Source: a virus
DNA: 64,000 nt
Strand: one strand, 5' to 3'
IMG/VR virus record: IMGVR_UViG_3300009059_000716
Coordinates: 30,823-94,822 of that record
Shown: positions 8,030-16,435 of the stretch, in pieces
Position numbering within the stretch: the first letter of the stretch is position 1
Layout: each line of letters opens with the position of its first letter
Translations under genes and position numbers: made by a program
The notes under the pieces: model-generated
Databases searched by the model: none
Seen by the model: only the letters and a program-made list of their open reading frames with translations
Told to the model about the DNA's origin: nothing

Positions 8030-8653
8030 ATGAAAATTAGTTACGCAATAACAGTATGTAATGAGTTTGTAGAAATACAAAAGCTTGTTAACTTTCTTAG
8101 AGAGAATAAAAGAACTCAAGATGAGATTGTTATACTCTTTGATCAGAAGAACGGTGACCAAGAAGTAGCCAACTGGTTAACTAAACAAAGTAAATACCCA
8201 AATGTTCAGTTCTGGAGAGGATTCTTTGATGGCCATTTCGCTGATTGGAAAAATAAATTGACAGAATACTGTGAAGGAGATTATATCTTTCAGATTGATG
8301 CCGATGAATTGCCTAATAAAATTCTCATTGATAACCTACCTAATATACTAGAGGCTAACCCTACAGTTGATATGTTAAGAGTTTCTAGAATTAATACTGT
8401 TGAAGGATTAACAGAAGAGCATATTAAGAAATGGGGATGGACGGTAAATGAAAAAGGTTGGGTTAACTGGGCAGACTGGCAAATGAGAATCTATAGAAGA
8501 CATCCTGATATTAAGTGGAAAAATAAAGTTCATGAAGTATTGGATGGATTTAAAATACACGGGATGTTACCAATGGAGGAAGAGTATGCTCTATACCATC
8601 CAAAAGATATAGAAAGACAAGAAAAACAAAACGCATACTACGATACATTATGA
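8030..8653 (+). CDS. GT2-like glycosyltransferase
   Basis: A 207-residue GT-A fold protein. The N-terminal SYAITVCNEFVEIQKLV strand-helix and the metal-binding motif FQIDADELP (D-x-D, about residues 87-95) are standard for family-2 enzymes. The C-terminal part (WQMRIYRRHPDIKWKNKVHE) is typical of the short SunS/WcaA-like branch, which often modifies small acceptors. There is no membrane segment. It overlaps the next gene by 4 bases (ATGA). Confidence 0.85.
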   Translation: MKISYAITVCNEFVEIQKLVNFLRENKRTQDEIVILFDQKNGDQEVANWLTKQSKYPNVQFWRGFFDGHFADWKNKLTEYCEGDYIFQIDADELPNKILIDNLPNILEANPTVDMLRVSRINTVEGLTEEHIKKWGWTVNEKGWVNWADWQMRIYRRHPDIKWKNKVHEVLDGFKIHGMLPMEEEYALYHPKDIERQEKQNAYYDTL

Positions 8654-8964
8654 AACCAAAAAGTAATATATACGTAGATATAGATGAAACTATCTGTGAT
8701 TATGAGTACAGAGAAGATAAGTTTAACTACAACTTAGCAAGACCTATACAAATTAATATAGATAAAATTAATAGACTCTATATTCAGGGACATTTAATTA
8801 CATACTGGACTGCTAGAGGTTCAAGAACTGGGGAAGACTGGTACGAAGTTACTAAAAATCAATTAGAGGAATGGGGATGTAAGTACCACTTCTTAAGTGT
8901 AGGAGAAAAACCTGCATATGATTTACTGATATGTGATAAATCTAGAAGGATAGAGGAGATATGA
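8650..8964 (+). CDS. Small HAD-like phosphatase
   Basis: A 104-residue HAD-type protein. The N-terminal YVDIDETICDYE is motif I (D-x-D). YWTARGS is the motif II region, with Thr preceding Ala-Arg. The segment AYDLLICDKSRR supplies the late acidic motif. The size matches small capsule-locus phosphatases. It overlaps neuB by 4 bases. It could therefore remove the phosphate from a nonulosonate 9-phosphate, as in pathways where NeuB uses a 6-phosphorylated sugar. The substrate is inferred from position. Confidence 0.7.
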   Translation: MKPKSNIYVDIDETICDYEYREDKFNYNLARPIQINIDKINRLYIQGHLITYWTARGSRTGEDWYEVTKNQLEEWGCKYHFLSVGEKPAYDLLICDKSRRIEEI

Positions 8965-9812
8965 AAAAAACCTATATAATAGCTGAAATCGGAATTAACC
9001 ATCAGGGTGATATTAATATTGCAAAACGGTTAATAGATATTGCAGCAGCAGCTGGATGTGATGCAGTAAAGTTTCAAAAACGTAACCCCGATATAGCAGT
9101 CCCTGCAGCACAAAAAAATAAACCTCGTAGATGGCAAGGTCAAGATATGACCTATCTTGAATATAAGTATAAGGTTGAATTCGGTAAAGAAGAATACGAC
9201 GAAATCGATCGATACTGTAAGCAGCAAAACATTACTTGGTCAGCTTCACCATGGGATTATGATTCGGTTGAATTTTTAAAACAGTATGATTTACCGTTTA
9301 TAAAAGTACCTTCTGCTATGTTAACAAATCATAAACTGCTTACTTCATGTATGAAGAGTAGTATGAGAGTAATACTTTCAACAGGAATGTCCACTGAAGA
9401 AGAAATAGATGAAGCAGTTAATGTATTAAGAAAAGCTAAACATTTTTTTAGAAACCCTCATCCAATAGGATTACTACATTGTAATTCTTCCTACCCTGCT
9501 CCTGTAGAAGAACTTAACTTATCCGCTATAAAGACCTTAACCGAAAAATACCCTGATTGTGAAATAGGATACTCAGGACATGAGATATTACTAGGTACGA
9601 CAGTAGCGTCAGTACTACTAGGAGCGTCAATTGTAGAGAGACATGTTACACTAGATAGGAATATGGAGGGATCGGATCATGCATGCTCTGTTACTCCACA
9701 TGGTCTTTTTAAACTAGTTTCAGGAATAAGAGATTTAGAAAAAGCATATGGGGATGGACAAATCAAAGTAACTGAAACTGAAAAAGCTGTTAAAGAAAAA
9801 CTTAGAGGATGA
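8961..9812 (+). CDS. neuB: N-acetylneuraminate (nonulosonate) synthase family protein
   Basis: A 283-residue NeuB-type TIM barrel. IIAEIGINHQGD is the signature N-terminus. DAVKFQKRN, SASPWDYDSVEFL, IKVPSAMLTNH, ILSTGMST, LLHCNSSYPAP, IGYSGHE and VERHVTLDR are the conserved barrel motifs for phosphoenolpyruvate and metal binding. The enzyme condenses phosphoenolpyruvate with an N-acetylmannosamine-type sugar. The protein ends right after the barrel: the ~60-residue antifreeze-like SAF domain that caps the partner active site in host NeuB is absent. It is flanked by a HAD phosphatase and a NeuA-like gene, each with a 4-base overlap. Confidence 0.9.
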   Translation: MKKTYIIAEIGINHQGDINIAKRLIDIAAAAGCDAVKFQKRNPDIAVPAAQKNKPRRWQGQDMTYLEYKYKVEFGKEEYDEIDRYCKQQNITWSASPWDYDSVEFLKQYDLPFIKVPSAMLTNHKLLTSCMKSSMRVILSTGMSTEEEIDEAVNVLRKAKHFFRNPHPIGLLHCNSSYPAPVEELNLSAIKTLTEKYPDCEIGYSGHEILLGTTVASVLLGASIVERHVTLDRNMEGSDHACSVTPHGLFKLVSGIRDLEKAYGDGQIKVTETEKAVKEKLRG

Positions 9813-10492
9813 AAAACTTAAATGAAATAGCATTTGTAGTTCAGGCAAGACTTAATAGTAAAAGGGTACCTCAAAAGATGATTCGTCCATTTGCTGGTGA
9901 TACGTTATTTGGTATAGTATTAGACAAGCTATTGGACTGCAAAAATATACCTAACGAAAATATATTTGCTTCTATATACGAAGACGAGCTTATAGAGATT
10001 GTAGATAATAAACCAATCAGTTATTTTGTTAGAAGTAAAGAATCAGCCGAAGAAGAGGACAATTTACAATTAATATACGAATGGCATGATAAGCTTCCAG
10101 CTAAGTACAAGTACGTAGTTCTAATTTCTGGTTGTAATCCATTACTTCAAATAAATACGATTGATAGGTTTATAGAAAAGTTCGTAAACCAACAGGAAGA
10201 AAATCTATTTGCAGTCATAGAAAAAAGACAGTACTTCTGGAATAAACAAGGTAAGATGATTAATGATTGGCCGGTAGGTGAAACAATAATGAATACGAAA
10301 GTCATTGAACCTACATATGAAGCAGCACATTGTCTCTACGCTTCTAGATTAGATACTATAAAAAATAATAAATTTATGGTAGATTTTTCAAAAGAAAACC
10401 TTACCTTATATACTATACCAGAACTAGAGTCATTTGATATCGATTACGAATGGCAATTTAAAACAGCTGAACTGTTGTATGAAAAAATTTAA
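9809..10492 (+). CDS. neuA: CMP-nonulosonate cytidylyltransferase (NeuA-like)
   Basis: A 227-residue protein. ARLNSKRVPQKMIRPFAG is the nucleotide-binding signature of acylneuraminate cytidylyltransferases (A-R-x-x-S-K-R-x-P). The segment LISGCNPLL matches the position of the usual tSPL loop. The terminal FDIDYEWQFKTAELL is the conserved iDId-x-x-x-dF-x-x-AE ending. It would activate the NeuB product with CTP. It overlaps neuB by 4 bases and the next gene by 14. Kdo or a related acid is also possible as the natural substrate. Confidence 0.8.
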   Translation: MKNLNEIAFVVQARLNSKRVPQKMIRPFAGDTLFGIVLDKLLDCKNIPNENIFASIYEDELIEIVDNKPISYFVRSKESAEEEDNLQLIYEWHDKLPAKYKYVVLISGCNPLLQINTIDRFIEKFVNQQEENLFAVIEKRQYFWNKQGKMINDWPVGETIMNTKVIEPTYEAAHCLYASRLDTIKNNKFMVDFSKENLTLYTIPELESFDIDYEWQFKTAELLYEKI

Positions 10493-11306
10493 AGTAGGAG
10501 TATTAGGAAACGGATTCGTAGGAGAGAGTCAAGCATTTGCTTTCTCACCAACTACCGATTTAAGAATTTATGATGTAGATCCATTAAAAGCTACTCATAC
10601 AAAAGAACAAGTAGACGAATGTGATTTTATATTTGTTTGTGTTCCAACACCAATGTATAAAGATGGTTCACAAGATCTATCTTATATTGAAAAAGTATTT
10701 GAAGAGGCAGTAGAAGGGCCAATCTATATTATCAAATCTACAGTGCTACCCGGTACCACAAAAGAACTCTCTGAGAAATATAATAAGATTAATATAGTAT
10801 TTAGTCCTGAGTTTTTAACTGAGAGAACCGCTAAGTTAGATATGTTAACACAAGCAAGAATTATCTTTGGAGGACCAAGACAGCATACTAGAAAAGTAAG
10901 AGATTTGTTTGAGCAAAGATTCATGAATAGAAATATAATTGAAACAGACTCTACAACTGCTGAGTTAATCAAATATATGAACAATACTTTCTTTGCAACC
11001 AAAGTATCTATCATGAATGAATTCAAAAGACTTTCAGATGCAATAGGAACTGATTGGGAGACAGCTTTATATGGATTTGCTTCTGACGGAAGGATAGGAG
11101 ATAGCCACTTACATGTCCCTGGACCAGACGGTAGAATGGGATACGGAGGAACTTGTTTTCCTAAAGATGTTAACGCTATTATAAAATACGGAGAAAAATA
11201 TGGAACTCCTATGAATACTATAGCTGCAGGTTGGAAGACCAACCTAGAGGTTAGACCAGAAAAAGATTGGGAAAAAGATAAAGGTAGAGCAGTAAGCGAT
11301 GATTAA
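10479..11306 (+). CDS. UDP-glucose/GDP-mannose dehydrogenase family protein, C-terminally truncated
   Basis: Starting at the ATG at 10479 gives MKKFKVGVLGNGFVGES, a proper Rossmann start with G-x-G-x-x-G; an earlier in-frame ATG at 10434 would add an unrelated extension. FIFVCVPTP, STVLPGTT and FSPEFLTERTA are family motifs. GYGGTCFPKDVNAI carries the catalytic Cys and Lys of the dehydrogenase central domain. The protein stops at about 275 residues, whereas full-length enzymes have ~400-450. The C-terminal UDP-binding domain is missing with no frameshift remnant visible. It may be an altered oxidoreductase. Confidence 0.85.
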   Translation: MKKFKVGVLGNGFVGESQAFAFSPTTDLRIYDVDPLKATHTKEQVDECDFIFVCVPTPMYKDGSQDLSYIEKVFEEAVEGPIYIIKSTVLPGTTKELSEKYNKINIVFSPEFLTERTAKLDMLTQARIIFGGPRQHTRKVRDLFEQRFMNRNIIETDSTTAELIKYMNNTFFATKVSIMNEFKRLSDAIGTDWETALYGFASDGRIGDSHLHVPGPDGRMGYGGTCFPKDVNAIIKYGEKYGTPMNTIAAGWKTNLEVRPEKDWEKDKGRAVSDD

Positions 11307-11985
11307 AAATAGTTTTAGGGAAGATATAGAGTTCATTTTTACTAAACTAAAAAATAAAGAGAAGTTTAGTTTTAGTAAATACGCTGATGGAGAGTTCGCA
11401 ATACTAGCTAACCAACGTATAACCAATATCGATAATTGGACTTTTGATCCAACAAAACATTCTGAGATTAGGAATGAATTAATAAGATCGTTCCAATTTA
11501 AAGATCCTGAATACTACGTAGGAGTTAGCTGTAAGTGCTGCCAACCTGAACAAATAGTAAACTGGATGAGACAAGAATCAAAACAAGATGTTCTTACTTG
11601 GGCTAACATATTTGTTAATAGTAACTACCCTTACTTCCAAGAGAATTTTATTCCGGAATTTAGTAACCATAAAGTAGTTTTATTTGCAAGAGAAGATGCT
11701 CGTACAAATGAATTACCATTTGAAGTAGAACATATACCTATAACTTCGGAAGCTTTTATAGATAATTTTGATATGGTAGAAAATTTTCCTATAGAAGAAT
11801 ATAAAGACAAGTTATTTTTATTCTGTGCTGGACCATTAGGTAACATGTTAGCAGCTAAATTTTGGGAAAAGAATAAAGAGAATACATATCTTGATATAGG
11901 TTCAACATTAAACGGATACTTAACTGAAACTAATAGAGGGTACCTTAAAGGAGGTAACACAGCACTAAAAACTTGTATATGGTAA
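11299..11985 (+). CDS. GT-D fold glycosyltransferase (DUF1792-like)
   Basis: A 228-residue protein. FSFSKYADGEFAIL near residues 23-36 matches the DGE metal/donor motif of the GT-D fold family (DUF1792). LFLFCAGPLGNMLAAKFWE and TYLDIGSTL near 173-205 match the second conserved block of that family. It overlaps the upstream gene by 8 bases and the epimerase gene by 7. Acceptor unknown. The family assignment is by motif recall and moderately firm. Confidence 0.7.
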   Translation: MIKNSFREDIEFIFTKLKNKEKFSFSKYADGEFAILANQRITNIDNWTFDPTKHSEIRNELIRSFQFKDPEYYVGVSCKCCQPEQIVNWMRQESKQDVLTWANIFVNSNYPYFQENFIPEFSNHKVVLFAREDARTNELPFEVEHIPITSEAFIDNFDMVENFPIEEYKDKLFLFCAGPLGNMLAAKFWEKNKENTYLDIGSTLNGYLTETNRGYLKGGNTALKTCIW

Positions 11986-12959
11986 ATAAAGTCTTAATTT
12001 GTTTTGGAACAAGACCTGAATGGTTGAAAGTAAAACCTTTAGTTGAGACTTTAGATAACTGTCAACTACTCTTTACCGGTCAACATAAAGACTTACTTGC
12101 TGATATAAAAGTAGACTATAGAATAGAAATAGGAGATCAAACAAATAGACTTGATCAAATCATAAGTGACTGCTTACTTCAATTCCCAGAAGGAGACTTC
12201 GATACAGTCTTAGTTCACGGCGATACAGTTTCAGCTCTTGCTTGTGCTCTAGCAGCATTTAGTAGAAAGAAAAAAATCATTCACCTTGAAGCAGGTTTAA
12301 GATCTCATGATTTGACTCAACCTTACCCGGAAGAAGGGTACAGACAAATGATATCTAGAATAGCAGATATAAACTTTGCTCCAACTGAACTGTCAGCTGA
12401 GAATTTAAAACAAGAAAGAGTTTTAGGAACAACACACATTGTAGGTAATTCAGTTTTAGATAACTTACTGCCATTAAAAGATGAAGCAGTATATGGAGAC
12501 AAAGTTCTAGTCACCTTACATAGATGGGAGAATCATATTTGGATGGATAAATGGTTTAAAGAAGTAAACCAACTAGCGATTGATAACCCTACCTTAGAGT
12601 TTATCATTCCTCTACACCATCATCCCGAAGTACAAAAACATAGAGAATTACTAACACATGTTAATGTAGTTCCGTCTTTACCTCATACTGAACTTTTAGA
12701 TATAATGTTACAATCTAAACTCATCATATCAGATAGCGGAGGACTTCAGGAAGAAGGAACATTCTTTAATAAGAAAGTAATTGTATGTAGAGATGTAACT
12801 GAAAGACCAGAAGGTATAGAAACAGGACATTTACATTTATGTCATTACCCAGAACAGATATCTGATATCTTTTATAAGATTTTAAATAATTACGAAATAG
12901 ATACAAAATGTCCATACGGTGAAGGTAATACAGCCAAACTAGTTAAAGATTTACTATGA
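11979..12959 (+). CDS. UDP-N-acetylglucosamine 2-epimerase (WecB/NeuC family)
   Basis: The start is the ATG at 11979, giving MVNKVLICFGTRPEWLKVKPL. Family motifs follow in order: TGQH, VHGDTVSALA, HLEAGLRSHD, PYPEEGYRQMISRIAD, GNSVLDNL, VTLHRWENH, LHHHPEVQ and ISDSGGLQEEGTFF. At 326 residues it is slightly shorter than host WecB (~370), with a reduced tail. It would supply ManNAc or UDP-ManNAc. A hydrolysing NeuC-type reaction would feed NeuB three genes upstream. Whether it is hydrolysing cannot be judged from sequence alone. Confidence 0.85.
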   Translation: MVNKVLICFGTRPEWLKVKPLVETLDNCQLLFTGQHKDLLADIKVDYRIEIGDQTNRLDQIISDCLLQFPEGDFDTVLVHGDTVSALACALAAFSRKKKIIHLEAGLRSHDLTQPYPEEGYRQMISRIADINFAPTELSAENLKQERVLGTTHIVGNSVLDNLLPLKDEAVYGDKVLVTLHRWENHIWMDKWFKEVNQLAIDNPTLEFIIPLHHHPEVQKHRELLTHVNVVPSLPHTELLDIMLQSKLIISDSGGLQEEGTFFNKKVIVCRDVTERPEGIETGHLHLCHYPEQISDIFYKILNNYEIDTKCPYGEGNTAKLVKDLL

Positions 12960-13672
12960 TAACAGTTGTACTAAATAGCTACAAAAGAGCACAATACCTA
13001 CCTGAACAGATAAAAGCCATTAGGGAACAATCTATTCCTGTAGACGAAATAATGGTATGGTCAAACAAACCAGAAGAAGGGTTACAGTACAATATAGATA
13101 ATTTAGGAGTTAAGGTAGCTTATGCAAATCATAATTTCAAGTTTCATGGTAGATTTGCTTTTGGTTTATTAGCTAGAAGCGAGTATGTAGCTTTTTTTGA
13201 TGACGATACAATACCTGGACCTAAATGGTTTGAATCTTGTTTAAAATACTCAGAGGAAAATATTATACTAGGTTCAACAGGAGTTAAGTATTTAGGAGAT
13301 GCTTATGACCCGCATGAAAAGTATGGCTGGAATGGAATAAAAAGTAATAAACTAGAAGATGTTGACTTAGTTGGACATTCATGGTTTATGAAAAGATCTA
13401 CTTTAAAGTACTTATGGGAAGAAGATCCCATCTCTTGGGAGAACGGAGAAGATATTCAACTGTCTGGTTTTGCTTATAAATACGGAAACATAAGAACAGC
13501 AGTACCCCCTCACACTCTAGATAATAGAGAGGAATGGGGAAGTATAAAAGGAGACGTATACGGAAATGATGAAAATGCTTCTCATTGGAAAGGTAATCAT
13601 TCACCGTTACGTAATCAGATTTCTAAAACATTAATGGAACAAGGATACAAAAAAGTAATAGATAGAATATGA
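12956..13672 (+). CDS. GT2-like glycosyltransferase
   Basis: A 238-residue GT-A fold protein. It begins MITVVLNSYKRAQYLPEQIKAI, the family-2 nucleotide-binding start. FFDDDTIPGPKWFE (about residues 80-93) is the D-x-D metal motif. The C-terminal part has WENGEDIQLSGFAYKYG, where the E-D pair corresponds to the catalytic base region. It overlaps both neighbours by 4 bases (ATGA). Confidence 0.85.
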   Translation: MITVVLNSYKRAQYLPEQIKAIREQSIPVDEIMVWSNKPEEGLQYNIDNLGVKVAYANHNFKFHGRFAFGLLARSEYVAFFDDDTIPGPKWFESCLKYSEENIILGSTGVKYLGDAYDPHEKYGWNGIKSNKLEDVDLVGHSWFMKRSTLKYLWEEDPISWENGEDIQLSGFAYKYGNIRTAVPPHTLDNREEWGSIKGDVYGNDENASHWKGNHSPLRNQISKTLMEQGYKKVIDRI

Positions 13673-14517
13673 AAGTACTAGTAACAGGCGGAGCTGGTTT
13701 TATCGGAACAAATATTGTTAATAAACTTCTTAAAGAGGGGCATGAAGTTATGTCTTTAGATAATTACGATAGTGGCCTTAAAGAGAATGAACTACCTGGA
13801 TGTATATACAAAGAAGGAGAGTTAGAGTTCTTAAAGTACTTTAATGGAAACGGATTTGATATAGTTTACCATCTAGCAGCTTTATCTAGAATACAGCCTT
13901 CATTTGAAAATCCATTAGAAACTTTCAGAGTAAATACCGAAGGAAGTTTAATTGTAGCTGATTGGGCTAAAAAGTACAACGTAAAGGTTGTTTATGCCGG
14001 TTCATCTTCAAGATGGCATGATCCATTACAATCACCTTACGCAGCTTTTAAACATATGGGAGAAGAAATCTTTAAAATGTATAGAAAGGTATACGGGTTA
14101 AATGTAGAAATAGCTAGATTCTATAATGTATATGGACCGAAAGAAATAGTAGATGGAGATTGGGCAGCAGTTATAGGAATATGGAGACGTCAAGTTAGAG
14201 ATGGAGAACGTATTACAATAGTAGGTGATGGAGAACAGAGAAGAGACTTTACTCATGTTCACGACATAGTAGACGCTTTATATAAAATTGGTATTGGAAA
14301 AGAATCACACGAAGATGCTTGGGAATTAGGAACAGGAGTCAACTACTCTATCAACGAAGTATTTGATATGTTTAAAAGTAGGTTTAATGTTGAAGCAGTA
14401 TACTTACCAGACCAGAAAGGAAACTATAGAAAGACTTTAAGAGAGAATGATGATAGTTTATTACGTTTAGGTTGGAAACCTGAAGATCAATTACTATCTT
14501 ATATAAACAGCTTATGA
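13669..14517 (+). CDS. NAD-dependent nucleotide-sugar epimerase/dehydratase (extended SDR)
   Basis: A 282-residue extended short-chain dehydrogenase. VTGGAGFIGTNIV is the NAD-binding G-x-x-G-x-x-G. VYHLAALSRIQPS is the conserved LAA block. GSSSRW holds the active-site Ser region, and SPYAAFKHMGEE is the Y-x-x-x-K catalytic motif. RFYNVYGP and RDFTHVHDIVDAL are the sugar-binding blocks of GalE/RmlB relatives. Product sugar unknown. It is part of the glycan operon with ATGA overlaps on both sides. Confidence 0.85.
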   Translation: MKVLVTGGAGFIGTNIVNKLLKEGHEVMSLDNYDSGLKENELPGCIYKEGELEFLKYFNGNGFDIVYHLAALSRIQPSFENPLETFRVNTEGSLIVADWAKKYNVKVVYAGSSSRWHDPLQSPYAAFKHMGEEIFKMYRKVYGLNVEIARFYNVYGPKEIVDGDWAAVIGIWRRQVRDGERITIVGDGEQRRDFTHVHDIVDALYKIGIGKESHEDAWELGTGVNYSINEVFDMFKSRFNVEAVYLPDQKGNYRKTLRENDDSLLRLGWKPEDQLLSYINSL

Positions 14518-15263
14518 AATTAGTAGTATATACAGCCCTATTTGCAGACGAATCTCTACCTTTAGAAGATGTAGGAAGGTTTTTTCCATTCACTCATGAC
14601 AAAGGAGGTGTAGAGTACATAGCGTTTACAAATAGAGAAGACCTAAAATCAGACTTTTGGGATGTAAGAGGTATAGAAAAAGAAGGGGATAAGTCATTTA
14701 GAATGATGTCTAGGTTCTTAAAATGGAACCCAACAAAAGCTAATCTTCCGGAACATACTCATTCATTATGGATGGACTCACAATGTTATTTCCAATACGA
14801 ACCTACAGCTATTGTTGATGGATACTTGAAAGACAAATACCATACAGCTATGCATCATCATACAGACCTACAAAGTATCTATGTAGAAGGAATGGTAACA
14901 TCGTATGTTTACTTTAATGACAAACCTTCTATTGTTAATAGACAATTAGAAAGATACTTCGAAGAAGGGCATCCTTATCAATATGATCATTACGAAACTG
15001 GAATACTTATTAGAAAGAACTGTAAGGAAGCTAATGAACTTGGAGAGACTGTTTATAATGAACTCTCCAACGGAAGTATTAGAGATCAACTATGTACACC
15101 ATATGTAGTTAAAAAGAGGAGAGACAAAGGAGATGAAGGTATACTAACAATACAAGAATCTTTCACAGGACATAGAGGACAGCTACCTCTACCTAAATCA
15201 AAAATATTTTTTACAGAACCAAAACCAAGCGAAAAGCTTAAAGAAGATTTAACAAAGAGATGA
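14514..15263 (+). CDS. DUF616/TOD1-like glycosyltransferase
   Basis: A 249-residue protein. The opening KLVVYTALFADESLP, the YIAFTNRED strand and SHSLWMDSQCYFQYEP-type block (about residues 80-100) followed by MHHHTDLQSIYVEG resemble the DUF616 (TOD1/MUCI70-like) family of predicted GT-A glycosyltransferases. The metal motif is MDSQ rather than D-x-D. It ends the enzyme part of the glycan operon and overlaps the next small gene by 4 bases. Confidence 0.65.
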   Translation: MKLVVYTALFADESLPLEDVGRFFPFTHDKGGVEYIAFTNREDLKSDFWDVRGIEKEGDKSFRMMSRFLKWNPTKANLPEHTHSLWMDSQCYFQYEPTAIVDGYLKDKYHTAMHHHTDLQSIYVEGMVTSYVYFNDKPSIVNRQLERYFEEGHPYQYDHYETGILIRKNCKEANELGETVYNELSNGSIRDQLCTPYVVKKRRDKGDEGILTIQESFTGHRGQLPLPKSKIFFTEPKPSEKLKEDLTKR

Positions 15264-15433
15264 AAAAGTACATTGTAGAGTTTACGTATCTAGACGGAAC
15301 AAAAGAAGAAGTAGAGTTTTTAACCGATAGAATTGATTGGACTATAAACCAATACTGCCGTAATAGAATGATAGCTAATTCACAAGTTTTAACAGAAGGA
15401 TCATCAAATAGTAAAAAAATGTTATTAGGTTAA
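15260..15433 (+). CDS. Small unrecognised protein at the end of the glycan operon
   Basis: A 57-residue protein starting with an ATGA overlap on the preceding stop: MKKYIVEFTYLDGTKEEVEF and on to KKMLLG. It is predicted to be a small beta-rich domain with two Cys-free strands at the start and one Cys at residue 33. The overlap and normal codon use support it as a real gene. Function unknown. Confidence 0.6.
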   Translation: MKKYIVEFTYLDGTKEEVEFLTDRIDWTINQYCRNRMIANSQVLTEGSSNSKKMLLG

Positions 15434-15441
15434 CTATTTAT

Positions 15442-15474
15442 TTGTATACCCGAAAAAGATTTCTTATATTTAAG
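15442..15474 (+). promoter_or_regulatory. Bacteroidota-type promoter
   Basis: TTG at 15442-15444 (preceded by T, a full TTTG), a 20-nt spacer, TATATTTAAG at 15465-15474, 3 bases before the ATG at 15477 and so probably giving a very short leader or driving the genes further on. Confidence 0.6.
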
Positions 15475-15476
15475 AT

Positions 15477-15854
15477 ATGAAACAATTAGAAAAATTAGTA
15501 AAAGAAGTTATAACTGAAGCAGCTAAAATTAACTTTGCTGGACATTCATTTATGCTTAAGGTTGACACTAATGAGGATCCTCAGAAGAAAGGTGTAAAGG
15601 TTCAATTTATTCCAACACAGTTTGGACAAATGACTCCAACCGAACAAAATGATATTGCAATCGAATTGGAAACTAGACTTGAAAAAGGATTAGGTCAGTT
15701 TGATATGAGAGTAGAAAGAGACAGAAACTTAAAGGATAAAACTATTATAGGTTTCTTTATCTATATTGAATATTTCGATAGAATTATTCGTAAGGCTCTA
15801 GCAGGAGAGAATCCTGATCAAGGAGACGCTGGTGCAGAACCAGAACAAGTGTAA
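15477..15854 (+). CDS. Unrecognised phage protein
   Basis: A 125-residue protein. It opens with an amphipathic helix (MKQLEKLVKEVITEAAKI), an arrangement also seen at 52438, then an alpha/beta body with KGVKVQFIP and IIGFFIYIEYFDRII strands. The tail is acidic (GDAGAEPEQV). No catalytic motif is visible. It has its own promoter and starts a short cluster of small genes. Confidence 0.6.
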   Translation: MKQLEKLVKEVITEAAKINFAGHSFMLKVDTNEDPQKKGVKVQFIPTQFGQMTPTEQNDIAIELETRLEKGLGQFDMRVERDRNLKDKTIIGFFIYIEYFDRIIRKALAGENPDQGDAGAEPEQV

Positions 15855-15872
15855 CTTAAAACCAGTTTACAG

Positions 15873-16031
15873 ATGAATGGGTATCGATTTTACAGTAAAG
15901 AAGACCCTGAAAAAGAAACTATTATGGCCTGGCCTTCTAGTTCTTTTGAAACGGCAGTAGAAAGATTTGCACAAATTAAGAATCTTCCAGTAGAAGATTT
16001 TACTAAACTATTTGAAGTAGAAAGATTATGA
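15873..16031 (+). CDS. Small unrecognised protein
   Basis: A 52-residue protein, MNGYRFYSKEDPEKETIMAW onward, with an aromatic-rich start and a C-terminal helix (FETAVERFAQIKN). The stop overlaps the ATG of the next gene (ATGA), which supports translation. Function unknown. Confidence 0.6.
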   Translation: MNGYRFYSKEDPEKETIMAWPSSSFETAVERFAQIKNLPVEDFTKLFEVERL

Positions 16032-16435
16032 TTGAACCTAGAAAAAAAGTCAGACAAGTCCTATTTTCTATTCATCAATTATCTTACCGCATCAAAGAAA
16101 AATCCCCAAGTAACGAGCATATGAATAAAAAAATATTCATAGAGGTTTTAGAACAATTAAAGTTAATCGAAGAGCGTAGGGATTTTATGGAAGAAGAAAT
16201 AGGAATGGATATGACACAGTACGAAGATCAATTCTTCTCAGTCATTGAGAACCTATTTAAATTAGCTTTCAATAAACAGCAACTTGGACTCATTCAATTA
16301 TACCTCTATCAGTTAGTACCGGACAAAGAATGGGACGGAACAATCACAATAGAATTAGGTAAAGAAGAAAAGGTAGTAAATTTTAAAACACCTGAAGATG
16401 TTTGGAATACTATAAACTTATTTACAAATGGTTAA
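16028..16435 (+). CDS. Unrecognised helical protein
   Basis: A 135-residue, mostly alpha-helical protein with charged helices (residues 35-70) and a short C-terminal beta segment (TITIELGKEEKVVNF). No motif recognised. It overlaps the small gene before it by 4 bases and the Fe-S carrier gene after it by 8, so it is co-translated with the latter. Confidence 0.6.
   Translation: MIEPRKKVRQVLFSIHQLSYRIKEKSPSNEHMNKKIFIEVLEQLKLIEERRDFMEEEIGMDMTQYEDQFFSVIENLFKLAFNKQQLGLIQLYLYQLVPDKEWDGTITIELGKEEKVVNFKTPEDVWNTINLFTNG

Noticed and set aside
10724-11242. 172-residue minus-strand frame
   Set aside because: It is opposite the well-supported dehydrogenase-family gene and has no recognisable protein features.
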